Shown piece by piece: positions 12,257 through 24,570 of a stretch of DNA of 64,000 bases (position 1 is its first letter; the number at the start of each line of letters is the position of its first letter). The stretch spans positions 51,937,657 through 52,001,656 of the forward strand of contig JACMZG010001911.1 of NCBI GenBank assembly GCA_018340805.1, read 5' to 3'. The notes beneath the pieces were generated by a model, which saw nothing but the letters and a program-made list of their open reading frames with translations, was not told the DNA's origin and did not search any database. The translations under genes and the position numbers were made by a program. Origin of the DNA: Microvelia longipes. Lineage: Eukaryota > Arthropoda > Insecta > Hemiptera > Veliidae.

Positions 12257-12885
12257 TTTACTTTTCCTCATTTATACCGTAGGAATATAGAAAAATATTG
12301 TGTTTGCAAAAAATCCGAAACACGGATTTCACCGGAAATATCCGTTTAAGGTGTTTTTTATGATATCATTTACCCGCAAAAAGGTTGAAAATTTATTAAA
12401 TTGCGGAAAATAATGTGATTAGATTGAGATTTATAAGACTAACATATGTTAGTCTTATAAGTTTCATTTCATTATCAGCATTAGTTAATTGTTTATCGAA
12501 TGACTTTTGAAGGTTTTTTAAAAAAATCAGAAAATAATCCAATTGAGTTGAAATTTGGTACAAGAGTATATTTCTTTTCTTAATAAATGTGTGCACCAAG
12601 TTTCGTTTCAATACAACAGGTATATTCATGGTTTTTTGTTGGATCATAAAAGTCAAGCAGCATTGAGTGTGTTTAGTGTCCGTTTGGTTGACGGCTGGAA
12701 TGAAATGGATGTATTTACTATCTGAGGACATGCAAAGTCCGAAGATGTGTTGCAGTATAAATTTTGTGACTTGTATATTCTGACAAGCGAAGCGATTTCC
12801 AAGCAGGGAGTATGAGCGTAGCGAATCCGATGTTATGAGGAAAAGTTATGAGGCACCCTGCACCCGATTTTTTTATATTATTTTC
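12257..12885 (+). repeat. 5S-like repeat in the PITP 3' flank
   Basis: Starts 'TTACTTTTCCTCATTTATAC' 40 bp after the PITP stop codon and ends 'CACCCTGCACCCGATTTTTT'. The 5S-like core is at about 12641-12700. It may supply the 3' UTR and the polyadenylation signal of the PITP transcript (AATAAA at 12582). Confidence 0.8.
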
Positions 12886-12949
12886 TAGTCCTATTTTAGG
12901 TTTATTTTAATTCTTTACCCTGTTATATTTTAAAGGGTAGTATAGGACT

Positions 12950-14124
12950 AAGGCCCGTATTCAAGACTTCCTAACATTTTCCTAACATTCTCCTAACTTT
13001 TTTCTAACTTTTCCTAACATTCTCCTAACACCTAACTTTTTCCTAACATTTTCCTAACATTTTCCTAACATTCTCCTAACATTTTCCTAACTCCTAACAC
13101 TCACCTTAGGTTTAGGTAAGGGAAATGTTTTTTAAGCTACGAAATTTAAATGATTTCCCGTGTTTTAAAAGTCATTAGAGGCTTCGCATGATTTTTTTAG
13201 TAAGAACCTAAGGTAGTTAAGTCAAAAAAGTGATTACCATTGTAAATAACGTAATATATCGCAAATATCAAATGTTATTAACTTATACCTGGATTTATGA
13301 CACACTTTGTCGTATAATAACTATCTACATAAATTTACATAATACTGTTAATCCACTTACCTTACTATTAGGGAGTTTACCCTGAAATTCTTTTAATACA
13401 ATCAGATTTTTTATTTTATATGGTCTGTTTGGGGCCGGCTATCGATTCAAAGAGGAAATTCAGTTGGTCCGGTTGAATAATTCAGCCATTATTATACCAA
13501 AAAATTTTTACACAAGCAAAAAATGAAATTTGATGACAAAATACGAAAACACAAAATGTGTGTAAATGATTTAGCAAAATGAACAGTGTGCACTGACTAA
13601 CAGGTTTTCATTTAGACACCTTTGGATTCGTACAACCTGGTCCACGTTTAACTTGAAACGCTTGATACTGCTTTATTTATGAAGCTGTTACAATTTGAAC
13701 ATTGTATTTGTATTAACTCTACTGTTTACTGAAAACATAAGTAAATAAAGTTTCTAATATATTTAACATTCGCCAAAGGAAGGCCGCATTGTTGTTTATG
13801 ACAAAGTGTGTCGTAAATCCAGGTAATAAGTTAATATTAATAACATTGATATTTTGCGATATATTACGTTACTTACAATGGTATCACTTTTTGACATAAC
13901 CACCTTAGTTCTTACTAAATAAAATCATGCGAAGCCTCTAAAAGACTTTAAAACACGATAGGAGAACGTTAGGAAAATGTTAGGAGAATGCTAGGAGCTA
14001 GGAAAATGTTAGGAAAATGTTAGGAAAAAGTTAGGGAGAATGTTAGGAAAAAGTTAGGAAAATGTAGGAAAAAGTTAGGAGAATGTTAGGAAAATGTTAG
14101 GAACGTCTTTGAATACGGGCCTAC
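12950..14124. mobile_element. Foldback element with about 350-bp arms
   Basis: The left arm 12955-13318 is the reverse complement of the right arm 13795-14122, with scattered differences. Both outer ends read AGGCCCGTATTCAA inward. Next to the ends the arms hold many short tandem copies of 'CCTAACATTTT' (left) or 'GTTAGGAAAAT' (right). The inner parts share 'GAGGCTTCGCATGATTTT' and 'ATGACACACTTTGTCG'. The central 480 bp has no coding sequence. The architecture resembles foldback (FB-like) elements. Confidence 0.8.
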
Positions 14125-14304
14125 GTTTTACCATGGATTTTTTTATTGTTTAATTACACATTTTAATAACACGACATATATTGTACGTCTTAGTTGTCTA
14201 TTCAAAACCATGGTAACCAGCTTTATAGAGCTTTGTTGAATTTAAAATTTATTTAAAATCTTAATGTAATTTTAACTGAATAAATGTTAATGTTAGAAAA
14301 AAAT

Positions 14305-14560
14305 ACAATCTGGATGTTATTTATGCTAAACAAATTCAATCGAGGTGTTTTTGTACTGAACAAATTCTATATAGTTGTTATTTTTTTGAATATATTCATT
14401 TTTTGATGTTATTTAAAGAGAATTAATTTAATCTGTGTTATTTGTATTGAATAAAATCAATCTAGATGTCATTTAAACTTAATTAGTACAATTTCGATGT
14501 TATTTAAATTTTAATAAAAACAATTCATGTGTTATAATTAGTTAGATGTTATTTAATTTT
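14305..14560. repeat. Degenerate tandem repeat, about 31-bp unit
   Basis: About eight units of the form AATCtaGATGTTATTT followed by 12-16 A/T-rich bases ending AATTC or AATAAAAC. Units start near 14307, 14337, 14368, 14398, 14430, 14459, 14490 and 14522. Confidence 0.55.
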
Positions 14561-17220
14561 ACATAGAATGTCGAAAATAAGAACAATAATTTAGTAGGTA
14601 GAAAGCTACTTCTTTAAGTTGTCTCCATCTTATCTGCTTGGTCAAATTTTTTACAGGGCCTGAAGAATAATAATTATCTGAAGAATAATTTATACCACGA
14701 AACTGCTAATTTGATTTTTTTATCTTTAGTTATCAACTTTTTCCCCAAATTTTGTAACTTTATAGCACTATCCACCTGCTTCTACTTTGCTTATTAAGAC
14801 ATCCTGTACTTTTTTAAAAATAAGCAATTTAGGGGGTATTCTAATGTCCCCTACTTATTGGCCTAAGACCAATCTTAGCAAACCTGATTTTAGCAGCTAA
14901 ATTCTACATATTAATTTTCCTTAAGTTCCAATAGCCTAAGTATAGAATTTTATAAAAAGGTTGAAATTAAGGAAGAATTATTAAATTTATTGTAGAGTTT
15001 TAGGTCTATTTACTTAAACTTTAATACACTTTAATTAAATTTACATTCTAGAAATTTTGAATGCAAATTAATTTTTATACTATTTTTTGTTTGTTTATGA
15101 ATCAACAAATGTTGATTTAGCTCAGTAAATACAATATTATACCAACTATTATATTTTAAGAATATGTTTCTTTATTTACTATTTTTGTGATAAATGTTAG
15201 AAAAATTTAGTTGTGTAGAGAGATAGCTTTTTTTAGTTTAACTTAGTTTAGAGATATTTTAGTGACTTCTTTCCCCTTAAACAGAAGCTTGTTCTGAAGA
15301 AATTAAATATGCTGTTCATATGCTAATTGAGTTTGAGTTTTTTGGACCATCTGGTTCAATAAATTATAAAATATGCTCCATTAATATGAATAAGTTATTG
15401 GGTTCAACATTTTTATCTAGCCTATTATTATTGATTGATGCCACTATTAGTGGCCAATAAACATTGCTGCCTCTGCATGTAGCTTTGTTCACAAACATCT
15501 GTATCATATCCCAGCCTAATCCAGAACTTGCCAACCACAAACTTGGGTTAATATGTTCATTGTGTTGGCATACCAACCAACCAATACCAGCATTAAAAAT
15601 AGATCTTGTTTTCAGGTAGTTTATTTTTTAAATGGTCAAACTAATAATATGAGTCACTTTTAAGAAAAAAAATGGGTCTGTTCTATTTTGTGGTAGCATA
15701 TGAATCAAATAACTTCTAGACATCAAATTATTTTAAGAAATACGTCAAATAACTTAACAGTACATTTCAAGGGTTATTTTTAAATTATGTTAGCCAATAA
15801 AGAATTTATCCTCTTGTAAGATGCTAATATAGTGTCGTCTGGTAATAAAGCTAGAAGTTATTTTCATTGCCAAGAAATCATTTGTTGGTTGTAAGAAACA
15901 AAGTCTTAAATCCCTCCTATGCATTAAGCTCTTATGTATGACTTGTCATGGACAATAAGCTAAGTTTCCTACGCAAAATATAAATAACATTTGTATTGTA
16001 CTGTTAAGAATATGTTGGGAACTCGAATCACATTATATTTGTTTTTTATTATTAACAATTCGTAGAGGGTTGCACTGTTATAATTAAGTTATTTTAAATA
16101 ATGATTTATTAACTTGTTACTTTAATATTTAAATATTTTTGATTTATTATTAAATAACAAAGATAGTGTTATTTATGATGTGTTTTATTTCAAATACAAC
16201 ACAAGATTCAGAAAAAGTATAGACAAGTTTATAGGCTTGAGGTTGATAATCTGCATTTTATAACTTATGCCAACAATTATTAAAGTTAATGTATAAAAAA
16301 GACAATAATGCTTCAAGCTTGTATAAAAAAGTTTACTACTGTTTTTAAGTCTCAAAGATAGAATACTATAAAAAGTATTTTAATAAAAAAATAAAGAAAC
16401 AATTTTAGTAATTATCAAAGAAAATTATGTTTCTTATTTTTTTATATTTTGAGACTGTAAATTTAGGCATTGTATTAACCAATGGCTGAGTTATTGTGTT
16501 ATGAGGAAAAAATGTAAATTTTAAGTTTTACCTATGCCTTAGCTCTGGAAGAGGAGTTAAAATGTGCTAAATTTAAGATAATAAAAATATCTTGATTTTT
16601 GTAACTCATTTGTAAAACACTCTCACTTACTTAAATCAGGACAAGATAAATATAAATTTTAATTAATTATACACACTTAATGGACAGAAGAGCCTTAAAA
16701 ATGTAACAGTATTTATGTAATGTACTTAATTATTTGTAATTTAATGTCTTTTCAGGACAAAAAAGGCTTTAAAAATATCACTTTTATTTTAATATGACAA
16801 TTGTAAAGTGGTGTAACATTTAATATGTTAAGTTTGATTTAAAATTAAAATATCTGTCATATTAATGTATAAAATAAAATATAATTTGTCTTTATTAGAA
16901 CAAAAATGTTCAAAACAAAGCTGCTGTTCTTACTTTCAACACATCCTGTTGTTTAACAAAATTTCATATGGACAGGAGTTAGCAATGTTTATAATTTATA
17001 CATTTATTTAATAAATAACAATCAAAACTAGCAAAATGATTATATGGTATTAAATACAGTAGTGCTTCTTCCCTTCATGGTGCTGATTTATACAATACAA
17101 CCCCCTCCCCTGTCATTTACAATTTACAATAATAAATTCACCATTAAAAAAAATTACAGCAATTAGGAAAAATACTTAGCAATAAATAACTAAACCACTG
17201 TGTGGATTTTTAATGTGATA
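14561..17220. other. No gene recognised
   Basis: A+T-rich intergenic DNA. A 70-codon - strand open frame (15364-15576) has no similarity I can name and no supporting splice sites; I do not call it a gene. Confidence 0.5.
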
Positions 17221-17223
17221 ATA

Positions 17224-17460
17224 GTCTTCCGGAGTTCATCTCATCAATTATTAGCTTCCACTGTGGACGGCATCTTTAGAGATGCAGAATATAATAGATA
17301 AATACGCTGTGGCCTGCAATATAGGACTGAGTTCAATGTTGTTGGTAGTGTGTTTATCTATGATGTCCTATGTCGCTAAAGATGCCTCCTACAGTGGAAA
17401 GAAAATATTGGCTTAATCATCTACATTGATGAGGTCACCACTGAAAGACCTAAATCTTCA
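17224..17460. repeat. Imperfect inverted-repeat element
   Basis: The left end AGTCTTCCGGAGTTCATCTC through TTAGCTTCCACTGTGG is mirrored by 17376-17455 (CAGTGGAAAG, CATCTACATTGATGAGG, GAAAGACCT). Related ends occur at 37165-37262 and 38613-38665, both including the AGGTCTTCCG or AAGACCTAAATCTTCA motif. Probably an old DNA-transposon-derived family. Confidence 0.5.
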
Positions 17461-20400
17461 ATAAATAACTTATGAAATGCTGTTATGGTTGAAATTTATA
17501 TTAACTCCACTTTTTATGTTTTAATAACTTCTCAATATGTGTACTCCTAAGCTAACTGATGATGTATGCCGCTGTTATCATTTTCCTTGACGATACCAAT
17601 AAGATTGAGAAGGGACATTTGTAATATTAGATTGTGTGTTTGGCTTCCCGCCACAGCTAAAGTTTTTCCGAATCAACCTTTGGATCTTTAATATCACTAG
17701 CTATCTTCTTTTAATTTGATTATGTTTAATGAAAAAGTTTGTGATATTGCACATCTCCATATTAAGAAACACTTAACTTCTACAGGCAAACCCTTCGACT
17801 GTTTTGTAGAGAACTTAAGATACCAGCTCTCTTACTTTTTGTCCACTTCTTTGTCAGCTTTCAGGGCTACAGGCAGAAGGGACTTTATTATCTACTTTAT
17901 TTTAGTAAAACTAAAGTAGCCTAGGTGGGCTATGATCTTCCCTTTTTTAATCCCTCTCCAAGTAAGCAACCTCATCCAGATTAAAATTTTAGCCACTACA
18001 GGGGGAATCGATCCCCCTCTCTACTTCTGTCATCCAAACATCCTTACTTAAAAGGTTTTATTATTGTTACTATATTAAATTATTGTTATCCTATATTACT
18101 CTATGAACCACACAAATAAGTCAGCTTTTCTGGAAAATGGCATCAAAAATAGTCAACAGGTAATATTGGTGTATATCTTAGAATTTGTATAATTTTAAAT
18201 TTGCTTTACTTATAAAATATTTCTTAGCATTATTTTTGTTTTATAATAATATAAAATTAAAATTTTTAAAATATTTTATCACCAAGTTACAAAAAAAGAT
18301 ATAATTAACAACTTATTTTTTTGTATTTATTATTAACAAAAATAAAAATATATCTAGGAAGGCTCAAAAAAAGCAAGAGTCTAGATGGTATCTCAGTCCT
18401 CTTTTTGAGCCAGCTATCACCTAGCTGATCTAATTCACATATGACACTAAAAATGTGCCGATATTACCTATTTTTAATTTATTTTAAAAATATAGTACAA
18501 GCATTTTTCATCTGTAATATTATATGGTTAAAAACAGCAATTCTAAAGGATATTATATTTTATTACTAAACGTACTTGCAGTCATTTGAAAATTTTAATT
18601 TGTAATTGGTTTGTGAACAAGCCTGTTGTCAAAAGTTTAGAGTCAAAATATTGATGCTATGAAGAATTTGATTGGGTCATGCTCTGAAATTTGTAAATGC
18701 AGCATGGCTGTAAATTAATATTAATTGCATTACAGTGTATCGTTAAGTTTAAAAATCCCCAAGGTCATAAGCATTTTGGGGATCGACCAATCAGAGAAGC
18801 CGCTGCCAACCCTCTCTTGAAAGAGAAAAAAATTCCCTACTCCCCATAACCCCTGTAGAGAAATAACCTCCTTTCCCGGCATTCGTTCACTTCGTTTGTG
18901 GTTCTTCTTGTGTTTATTATTTCCCTCACAATTCATTTTTCCACATTTGCATACTTCCTAAATAATAAAAAACTATACAAAAGAAATGTAGAAACATCGC
19001 CAAGAAAACACGGGTAACATAACCTGATTTGTTTACAAAGTTTTTTCCCCGCTGCCTTTTTGTAGAGATTTTTTTTTTAGAATCGGTGGTGCCTAAACTG
19101 AGCTGTCAAGATATTTAAAGTAGTCGATACACTATAGCAATTTATTATTGACTCACTTCTCTTATTAATAAGTTTCTACAGGAGTTAAATTATTCTTTAC
19201 AGCTGAGTAGCATTAATGGACTACTAAACATCCCCCGTCCCAGCTTGTCAGATATTTCTTGCTCAGTTTTGGCTGATATCGAGCAACCCTATGTGGGTGG
19301 GGTGCAAGTTGTAAACAGACCAATTAGGAAAGCAAAGGTGATTTGAAACACATCAAGAGTTTTACAGTCTGCTAGGGAATTGGCTCAAATGTTTAATGGG
19401 TGGATTCATTAAACATTTATTAACCATTCACGCTATTTTTGTTTTAAACCCAAAGCGTATAATTACTTGAATCTTTTATCATAAAAAATTGATATAATTA
19501 GCAACTATTTATTATTAACAAAAATTAAAATCTTGGAAGGATAATAAAAATCAAGAGTCTGGTAGGTATTTCAGTCCTATTTTTTTGGCCAGCTATCAGA
19601 ATTCCTAACTGTTCGAATTCACATATGTCTGGTTGTACAGTCACGGATTTATTTTATGTGGGTTAGTATAGGCCATTCTTTACTTGATTTATTTATAACT
19701 TTAGTGGGGCGAAAGTAATTATGTACAAATGGATGCTAATATAAATATATTAATAGCTATATAAGTGGCTCCAGAAGCCTGAACTATATCTATTTTTTAA
19801 ATCTTATGAGGGATTTATTACTTACAGATAATTTATGATCTCGCTGACCTCCATTGAAAGTCATTTTGGAGTAGAAGAGAATCTCCTCCAATTCCTGCCA
19901 AGGAGGTTCTCTTCTCCTTCCGTCCCCCCTCTCAAAATGACTTTACTTCCATTTAATTGTACTCTTTCCCCCTCTCATCACACAGTATAAAGAACATGTA
20001 AACATCTATTGTTGAAAAATGTTATAATAAACTAAGCCTAAAGAATAGTATATTAAATGAAGTAGCAAAATAACTTAACTATCTTTTAAAACAGACAAAA
20101 TAAGGATCAAAGTTCATCTGCAAATATTAGACTAGTCATTTACTGTTTTTTTTAAATAACTAATTAATTATAATTATAAGTATTATTATAATGATAAAAA
20201 TACTTAGTAAGCATGGTGTACATTTAGTGAGCAACGATTATAATATTCATAATATTATTAAAGCGACACTTAATTTGAAAAATTAAACTTTTGATAGAAC
20301 ACAAATTATCTGACAATGACACAGTGTTTTGTTTTCAACTTACAAGTCTCAAAACAGCGATTGAAATCGCAGCTTGCCAACCTTTGAAAACAAAAACTGA

Positions 20401-20570
20401 TTTATTTGCTAAACTTTTATTTTAATTATTAACATCAGACAGAGATAATAAAACCTAAACGGATTTACATATTGTAATAAATATTTTTATATGAATTAAT
20501 TTTTTTACTTGATATTTTGAACAAAAATTTAAATGACATAAAGTTGCACAAGCTGATATTTTTGGCTCTT
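17461..20570. other. No gene recognised; contains a diverged 130-bp duplication
   Basis: 18300-18440 and 19485-19630 share ATATAATTA(A/G)CAACT, CAAGAGTCT, TCAGTCCT, GCCAGCTATCA and GAATTCACATATG in the same order, so they are copies of one unidentified repeat. Nothing else is supported. Confidence 0.5.
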
Positions 20571-20574
20571 GCGA

Positions 20575-20790
20575 CAAATTTTCTGCTGATCATGTAGTGG
20601 GGGATTCCGCCATCTTGTCTGATCCAAAGTGTCCCTTCTCTCGTTCTCTTCCCTTTAGTACGTCGGAAGCCGCCGGTTTATCTTTTGTGGAAGGTGGGCC
20701 TTTTTTTCTAAACCTTTGCCGCCGTATTCGTTTTTAAAACCCTTCCGCTAGTGTGTAGTGCGCGATAGGCCCATCATACCTCGTTACTTT
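20575..20790 (+). promoter_or_regulatory. Possible promoter / 5' non-coding exon (weak)
   Basis: An island with more G+C than its surroundings contains CGCCATCTTG (a YY1-like word), a pyrimidine-rich initiator-like TCTCGTTCTCTTCCC, CGGAAG (an ETS-like word) and a possible donor GGAAG|GTGGGC. No coding exon that would follow is visible on the + strand, so this may equally be a retrocopied 5' UTR or a chance cluster. Confidence 0.2.
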
Positions 20791-21156
20791 ATTGAAGTTT
20801 ATTATATTTATGTCAGTTTATCTTAATATTACGTTTGAATGTAGTTTTTCGTTTTGCTAAAAGCTCTTTTCGTGAACAGCCGACCTCTTCCGCCATTATC
20901 AAATCTAAAGTTAATTATCGTCTCATAACTGAAAGTTTATTGCTTTTGATTTAGTTTACTTGTTATATATTTTAGTGCGAGTTTCATTTTAATAAATTAA
21001 TTAAATCTTTTATTTAAGTTAGTTAAACTTAGTAATTTAATTAAAGTAGATTTGATTTAGTGTGATTAAAGGTGTAAAGGTCAGATCTGAAATCCTGATG
21101 CGTGATGTTGCATTTTTACTTCATTTTACAAGGTATATAATATTTGCCAAATATTT

Positions 21157-21316
21157 TTACTTTTCCTCATTTATACCATTTATGCAAACACAATGCTTTT
21201 ACTTTATTATATCTACGTATAAAGTAAAAGCATTGTGTTTGCAAAAAATCCGAAACCAAAATGTCACCGGAATTATCCATTTTAGGTGTTTTTAAGACCT
21301 CCTGAGTAGTTTTTAC
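21157..21316 (+). repeat. 5S-like repeat, left part (split by a transposon)
   Basis: Starts 'TTTTTACTTTTCCTCATTTA' and runs through GTCACCGGAATTATCC to CCTGAGTAG, then the 8-bp target duplicate. A local inverted duplication at 21183-21243 disturbs its head. The copy continues at 23522. Confidence 0.8.
21183..21243. repeat. Hairpin, 23-bp arms
   Basis: GCAAACACAATGCTTTTACT is mirrored by AGTAAAAGCATTGTGTTTGC across a loop of about a dozen bases. The right arm is normal repeat-family sequence; the left arm is an inverted duplicate of it. Confidence 0.85.
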
Positions 21317-21575
21317 GGCACTTCTTTAGATAGTTACTCCCTTTTTGGGGAGTACTATACTTTTTTCTTTATTTATGTGACCTTCTTTAGATTGTTACTC
21401 CCCTTTGACAGATCAAACTGATTACTCCCTTTTTTGGTTACTCCCCCTAGTTTTTTGATTTTATTACTAATCTTTTTATATTTTACCTTATACGTGCTTA
21501 CCCGGGGATGTAGAAAAGCAATGGGGCTTTTTTGGGGTTAGAATAGGGGAAAGACAAATATCTGGCATCTTGACT

Positions 21576-21835
21576 AAGGGGAGTAACCATTTAAATAAGG
21601 TCTCTGAGTAACTTCTTCAGATGGTTACTCCCAACAACGCTATGAGGGGAGTAACCATTTAATAAGGTCTCTGAGTAACCTTCTTCAGGTTACTCCTCAA
21701 CAACGCTATAAAGGGAGTAAACATTTAAAGAAGGTCTCAGAGTAACCTTCTTTAGATGGTTACTCCCCATCCCGCTATGAAAGGAGTAATCTTTCTCAGA
21801 TAGTTACTTCTGTACATCGCTATCTTATACTATAT
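21576..21835. repeat. Subterminal tandem repeats, about 66-70 bp unit
   Basis: Three to four units of GGGAGTAACCATTTAAATAA, then GGTCTCTGAGTAACCTTCTT, then CAGATGGTTACTCCC and AACAACGCTATGA, starting near 21578, 21647 and 21714 with a partial unit to about 21835. Each unit contains inverted forms of the terminal motif GTTACTCCC. Confidence 0.75.
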
Positions 21836-21897
21836 ACCTCATGCTCATCTCATGCTCTATACCAGAGACTATAGATACTTAAACAGTAGACTGTCGA

Positions 21898-22625
21898 CTC
21901 AATGTGGGAAAATTTGGATTCCGGACGACGCTAGCGCTGCGGCGGACCTACCTTTTAATTGAGTGGGCGTGTCCTTAATTTCCCGCTTTATGCCCACAGT
22001 CAGTTTGAAATTTAATTTTTATACTTTGTATAGTTATACTTCTAACTAACCCTACCACTTTAATCTTACACAGAACACTTGTGATTATTTTTAAGTTTTT
22101 CATTTAAGTAATTTATTAATTTAATTGATTCAATCAGGTAATAATGAAATACTGGCTAAAGGTTTTACACTTACTAAAAGATAGATTTTGGCATTTAATG
22201 TAGCCTGTATTTTAATTAAATCGGCGAGATGCGCACATGTGATTAAATGTAATTACCTGATGAAATCGACTAAATCAATAAATTAATTAAATAAAATATA
22301 CTTATCTGTCATCATTAGCGTTCTCTGGAAGTTTTAAAAAGGTTTCTATTTACTTTTAGTTTCTGAGTTTTGGAAATGCAGAACATGCAACGGCGAACCG
22401 TCTTTGTGAAAATACATACAGAAAAAATCAATTTTATAATTTATATAATATAAATGTAGCTGTCATAACCAAGAATTGTCATGGTATTCATAAATTTAAA
22501 TATAAAATATAATCAGTCATCTTTGGAAAGCTATTGGGGTTAGTTCATAAGCTGTCCGCACCGGTCCGCCGCAGCGCTATTTTTAGTAGCTTGCGATAAT
22601 GGAATCCAAACTTTTCCTCATTTAA
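21898..22625. mobile_element. Nested inverted-repeat element (about 0.73 kb)
   Basis: The left end reads GAAAATTTGGATTCC, then CTAGCGCTGCGGCGGACC. The right end is the reverse complement: GGTCCGCCGCAGCGCTA, then GGAATCCAAACTTTTC. The interior is A+T-rich without a coding frame. It sits inside the 2.2-kb transposon. Confidence 0.65.
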
Positions 22626-23529
22626 GTTAACCCCCCCTGCTCTATACTCTTTAGTTAGGTGTGTACCAAGTTATGTATTTTTTCCATATTTACAATTATT
22701 TAATGTCATTTGTCATTTTAGTTTGACACTTTCATTTAATTTTTAACAAATACCTTAAATCTATTAATATCTTTAATCTATTAGTAAAATAATCACAGTT
22801 CATTTTTTTGACCATAGAAAATCTCATTGTGTACGTTTTATCTCAAGTAAAATCGAATTGATATTGATATTATGACTATACAAGTGTTTTCAAAGTAAGT
22901 AAAACATTAGAATGTCTTTACTTGTATGTTTCTGTACCTCTTATTTGTTGCGCTTTTATCAAATATGCTTCTCGGTTGTCTATGTATATTGCTCTTAGTT
23001 TTAGGTTCCAGTGTTTTATATTTTTACTTAAACTCTTCATATATTACTTACACATTATTTATTATAATTATTTATCACTTTATTATTAATTTAAGTACTT
23101 TATTATTCTATAATTATTATTTCTATTTCTATAAATATTTACCTATTTATTTATGATTTACTACTTATTTATTTTATTTCTATACGTTTTTTCCAATATT
23201 CCTTTTGTGGTACTTTTATAGAAAAGGTGTCCCTCATGTGTCCATGTATTATCAAATCCTGCCCCATTAAAGGTTGAATATCTCCAATTTATTTATATTA
23301 AATTCGTTATATTCAATACTTTGTCTATACTGTCGCCCCATGAGTATTTATATGGCAAAAGGACCACTTTTAGAGGATCCCTTTCCTATTAACTTTCCCT
23401 TTTCTTTGTTTTTAATAAACATTTTTGGCCTTCAACCTCTCCTTTTCTTACTTTGTTGTTAGGGAGCAAATATCTACATCAAATCCTTGGTTCTGGGGGA
23501 GTAACTATCTAAAGAAGTACCGTTTTTAC

Positions 23530-24075
23530 AAAGTTGTGTGTCTGTTATCGTACTTTGTACGAAAACTGGTTTATACAGGTGTAGTTGAGCTATCTGGAAT
23601 ATATTTTTTTATGACGGTTTTAACCTGTTGACCTGTTGTTTTATGACTCGGCAAAAATTTTGAAAAATTATAAAACGTGGAAATGATACGAACGAATTGA
23701 AATTTTTCAAACATGTAGGCTATGTAAAAGACTAACATATGTGCTAAGTATCATCTTATTATTAGCAGCTAAGATTAGCAGTAATTCAATTTTTCTCAAA
23801 TGACTTGTGTAGGTTTTTTAAAAAATTGTAAAAAAAAACCAGCAAATAATCCAATTGAGTTGAGATTCGGTACAAGCGTAAACCTGTACTTAAATAAGTA
23901 CACCAAGTTTTTTTTTTATTATGACGAGTACATCTATGATTTTTGTTGAATTATAAAAAGTTAAACAGCATCGAAAGTGGTCAGTGCCTGGATGTGTGAC
24001 CGCATGGAATAAAACGGATGTATTTACTATCTGAGGACGGGGAAAGCGAGTCCTAGAACGTGGGGACTGCCTAAA
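23530..24075 (+). repeat. 5S-like repeat, right part of the split copy
   Basis: Resumes after the target duplicate with TGTGTGTCTGTTATCGTA and runs to GAGGACGGGGAAAGCGAGTC. The 5S-like core is near 23952-24012 (GTTAAACAGCATCGAAAGTG, then TGGATGTGTGACCG). Confidence 0.8.
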
Positions 24076-24149
24076 ACACTGAACAGGGTAACTACTGAAT
24101 GCAAGAACTACTGAACAGAGCATATCCAGGCTAAAAACTTAACTCAAGC

Positions 24150-24570
24150 CAAATGGCTGTACCTATAGACTTGATATTTAGTACAAACATAGTAAACAAC
24201 ATTATAAGAGTGTCCACACTTCGTCCATAGGAAATATATTGTGGTTAACCACACTTATATACTCAATTAAGTATTTCACTGAATACATTAGGTTGTCACT
24301 GAACGGCCAAATGGCTGTACCTACAGACTTGATATTTACTACAAACATAGTAAACAACATTATAAGAGTGTCCACACTTCGTCCATTGGAAATATATTGT
24401 GGATTACCACACTTATATACTCAATTAAGTATTTCACTGAATACATTAGGTTGTCACTGAACGGCCAAATGGCTGTACCTACAGACTTGATATTTACTAC
24501 AAACATAGTACACAACATTATAAGAGTGACCACACTTCGTCCAGTGGAAATATATTGTGGTTAACCACAC
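24150..24570. repeat. Tandem repeat, about 158-bp unit, 2.6 copies
   Basis: CCAAATGGCTGTACCTA begins units near 24150, 24307 and 24466. The units are nearly identical. The last breaks off after GTGGTTAACCACAC and is followed at 24570 by TTGAATACGGGCCTT, the terminal motif of the foldback element at 12950-14124. Confidence 0.85.

Larger units (their letters stand above)
21317..23521. mobile_element. 2.2-kb non-autonomous DNA transposon with 8-bp target duplication
   Basis: The left end GGCACTTCTTTAGATAGTTA and the reverse complement of the right end GGTACTTCTTTAGATAGTTA form 25-bp terminal inverted repeats with one mismatch. GTTTTTAC occurs immediately outside both ends (21309-21316 and 23522-23529), and the flanks join to rebuild a 5S-like repeat. 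No transposase is visible; the interior has subterminal tandem repeats and a nested element. An 8-bp duplication fits hAT, P or Merlin-like superfamilies; the termini do not let me choose. Confidence 0.85.

Noticed and set aside
15364..15576. 70-codon - strand open frame as a possible exon
   Set aside because: No matching splice partners and no recognisable similarity.
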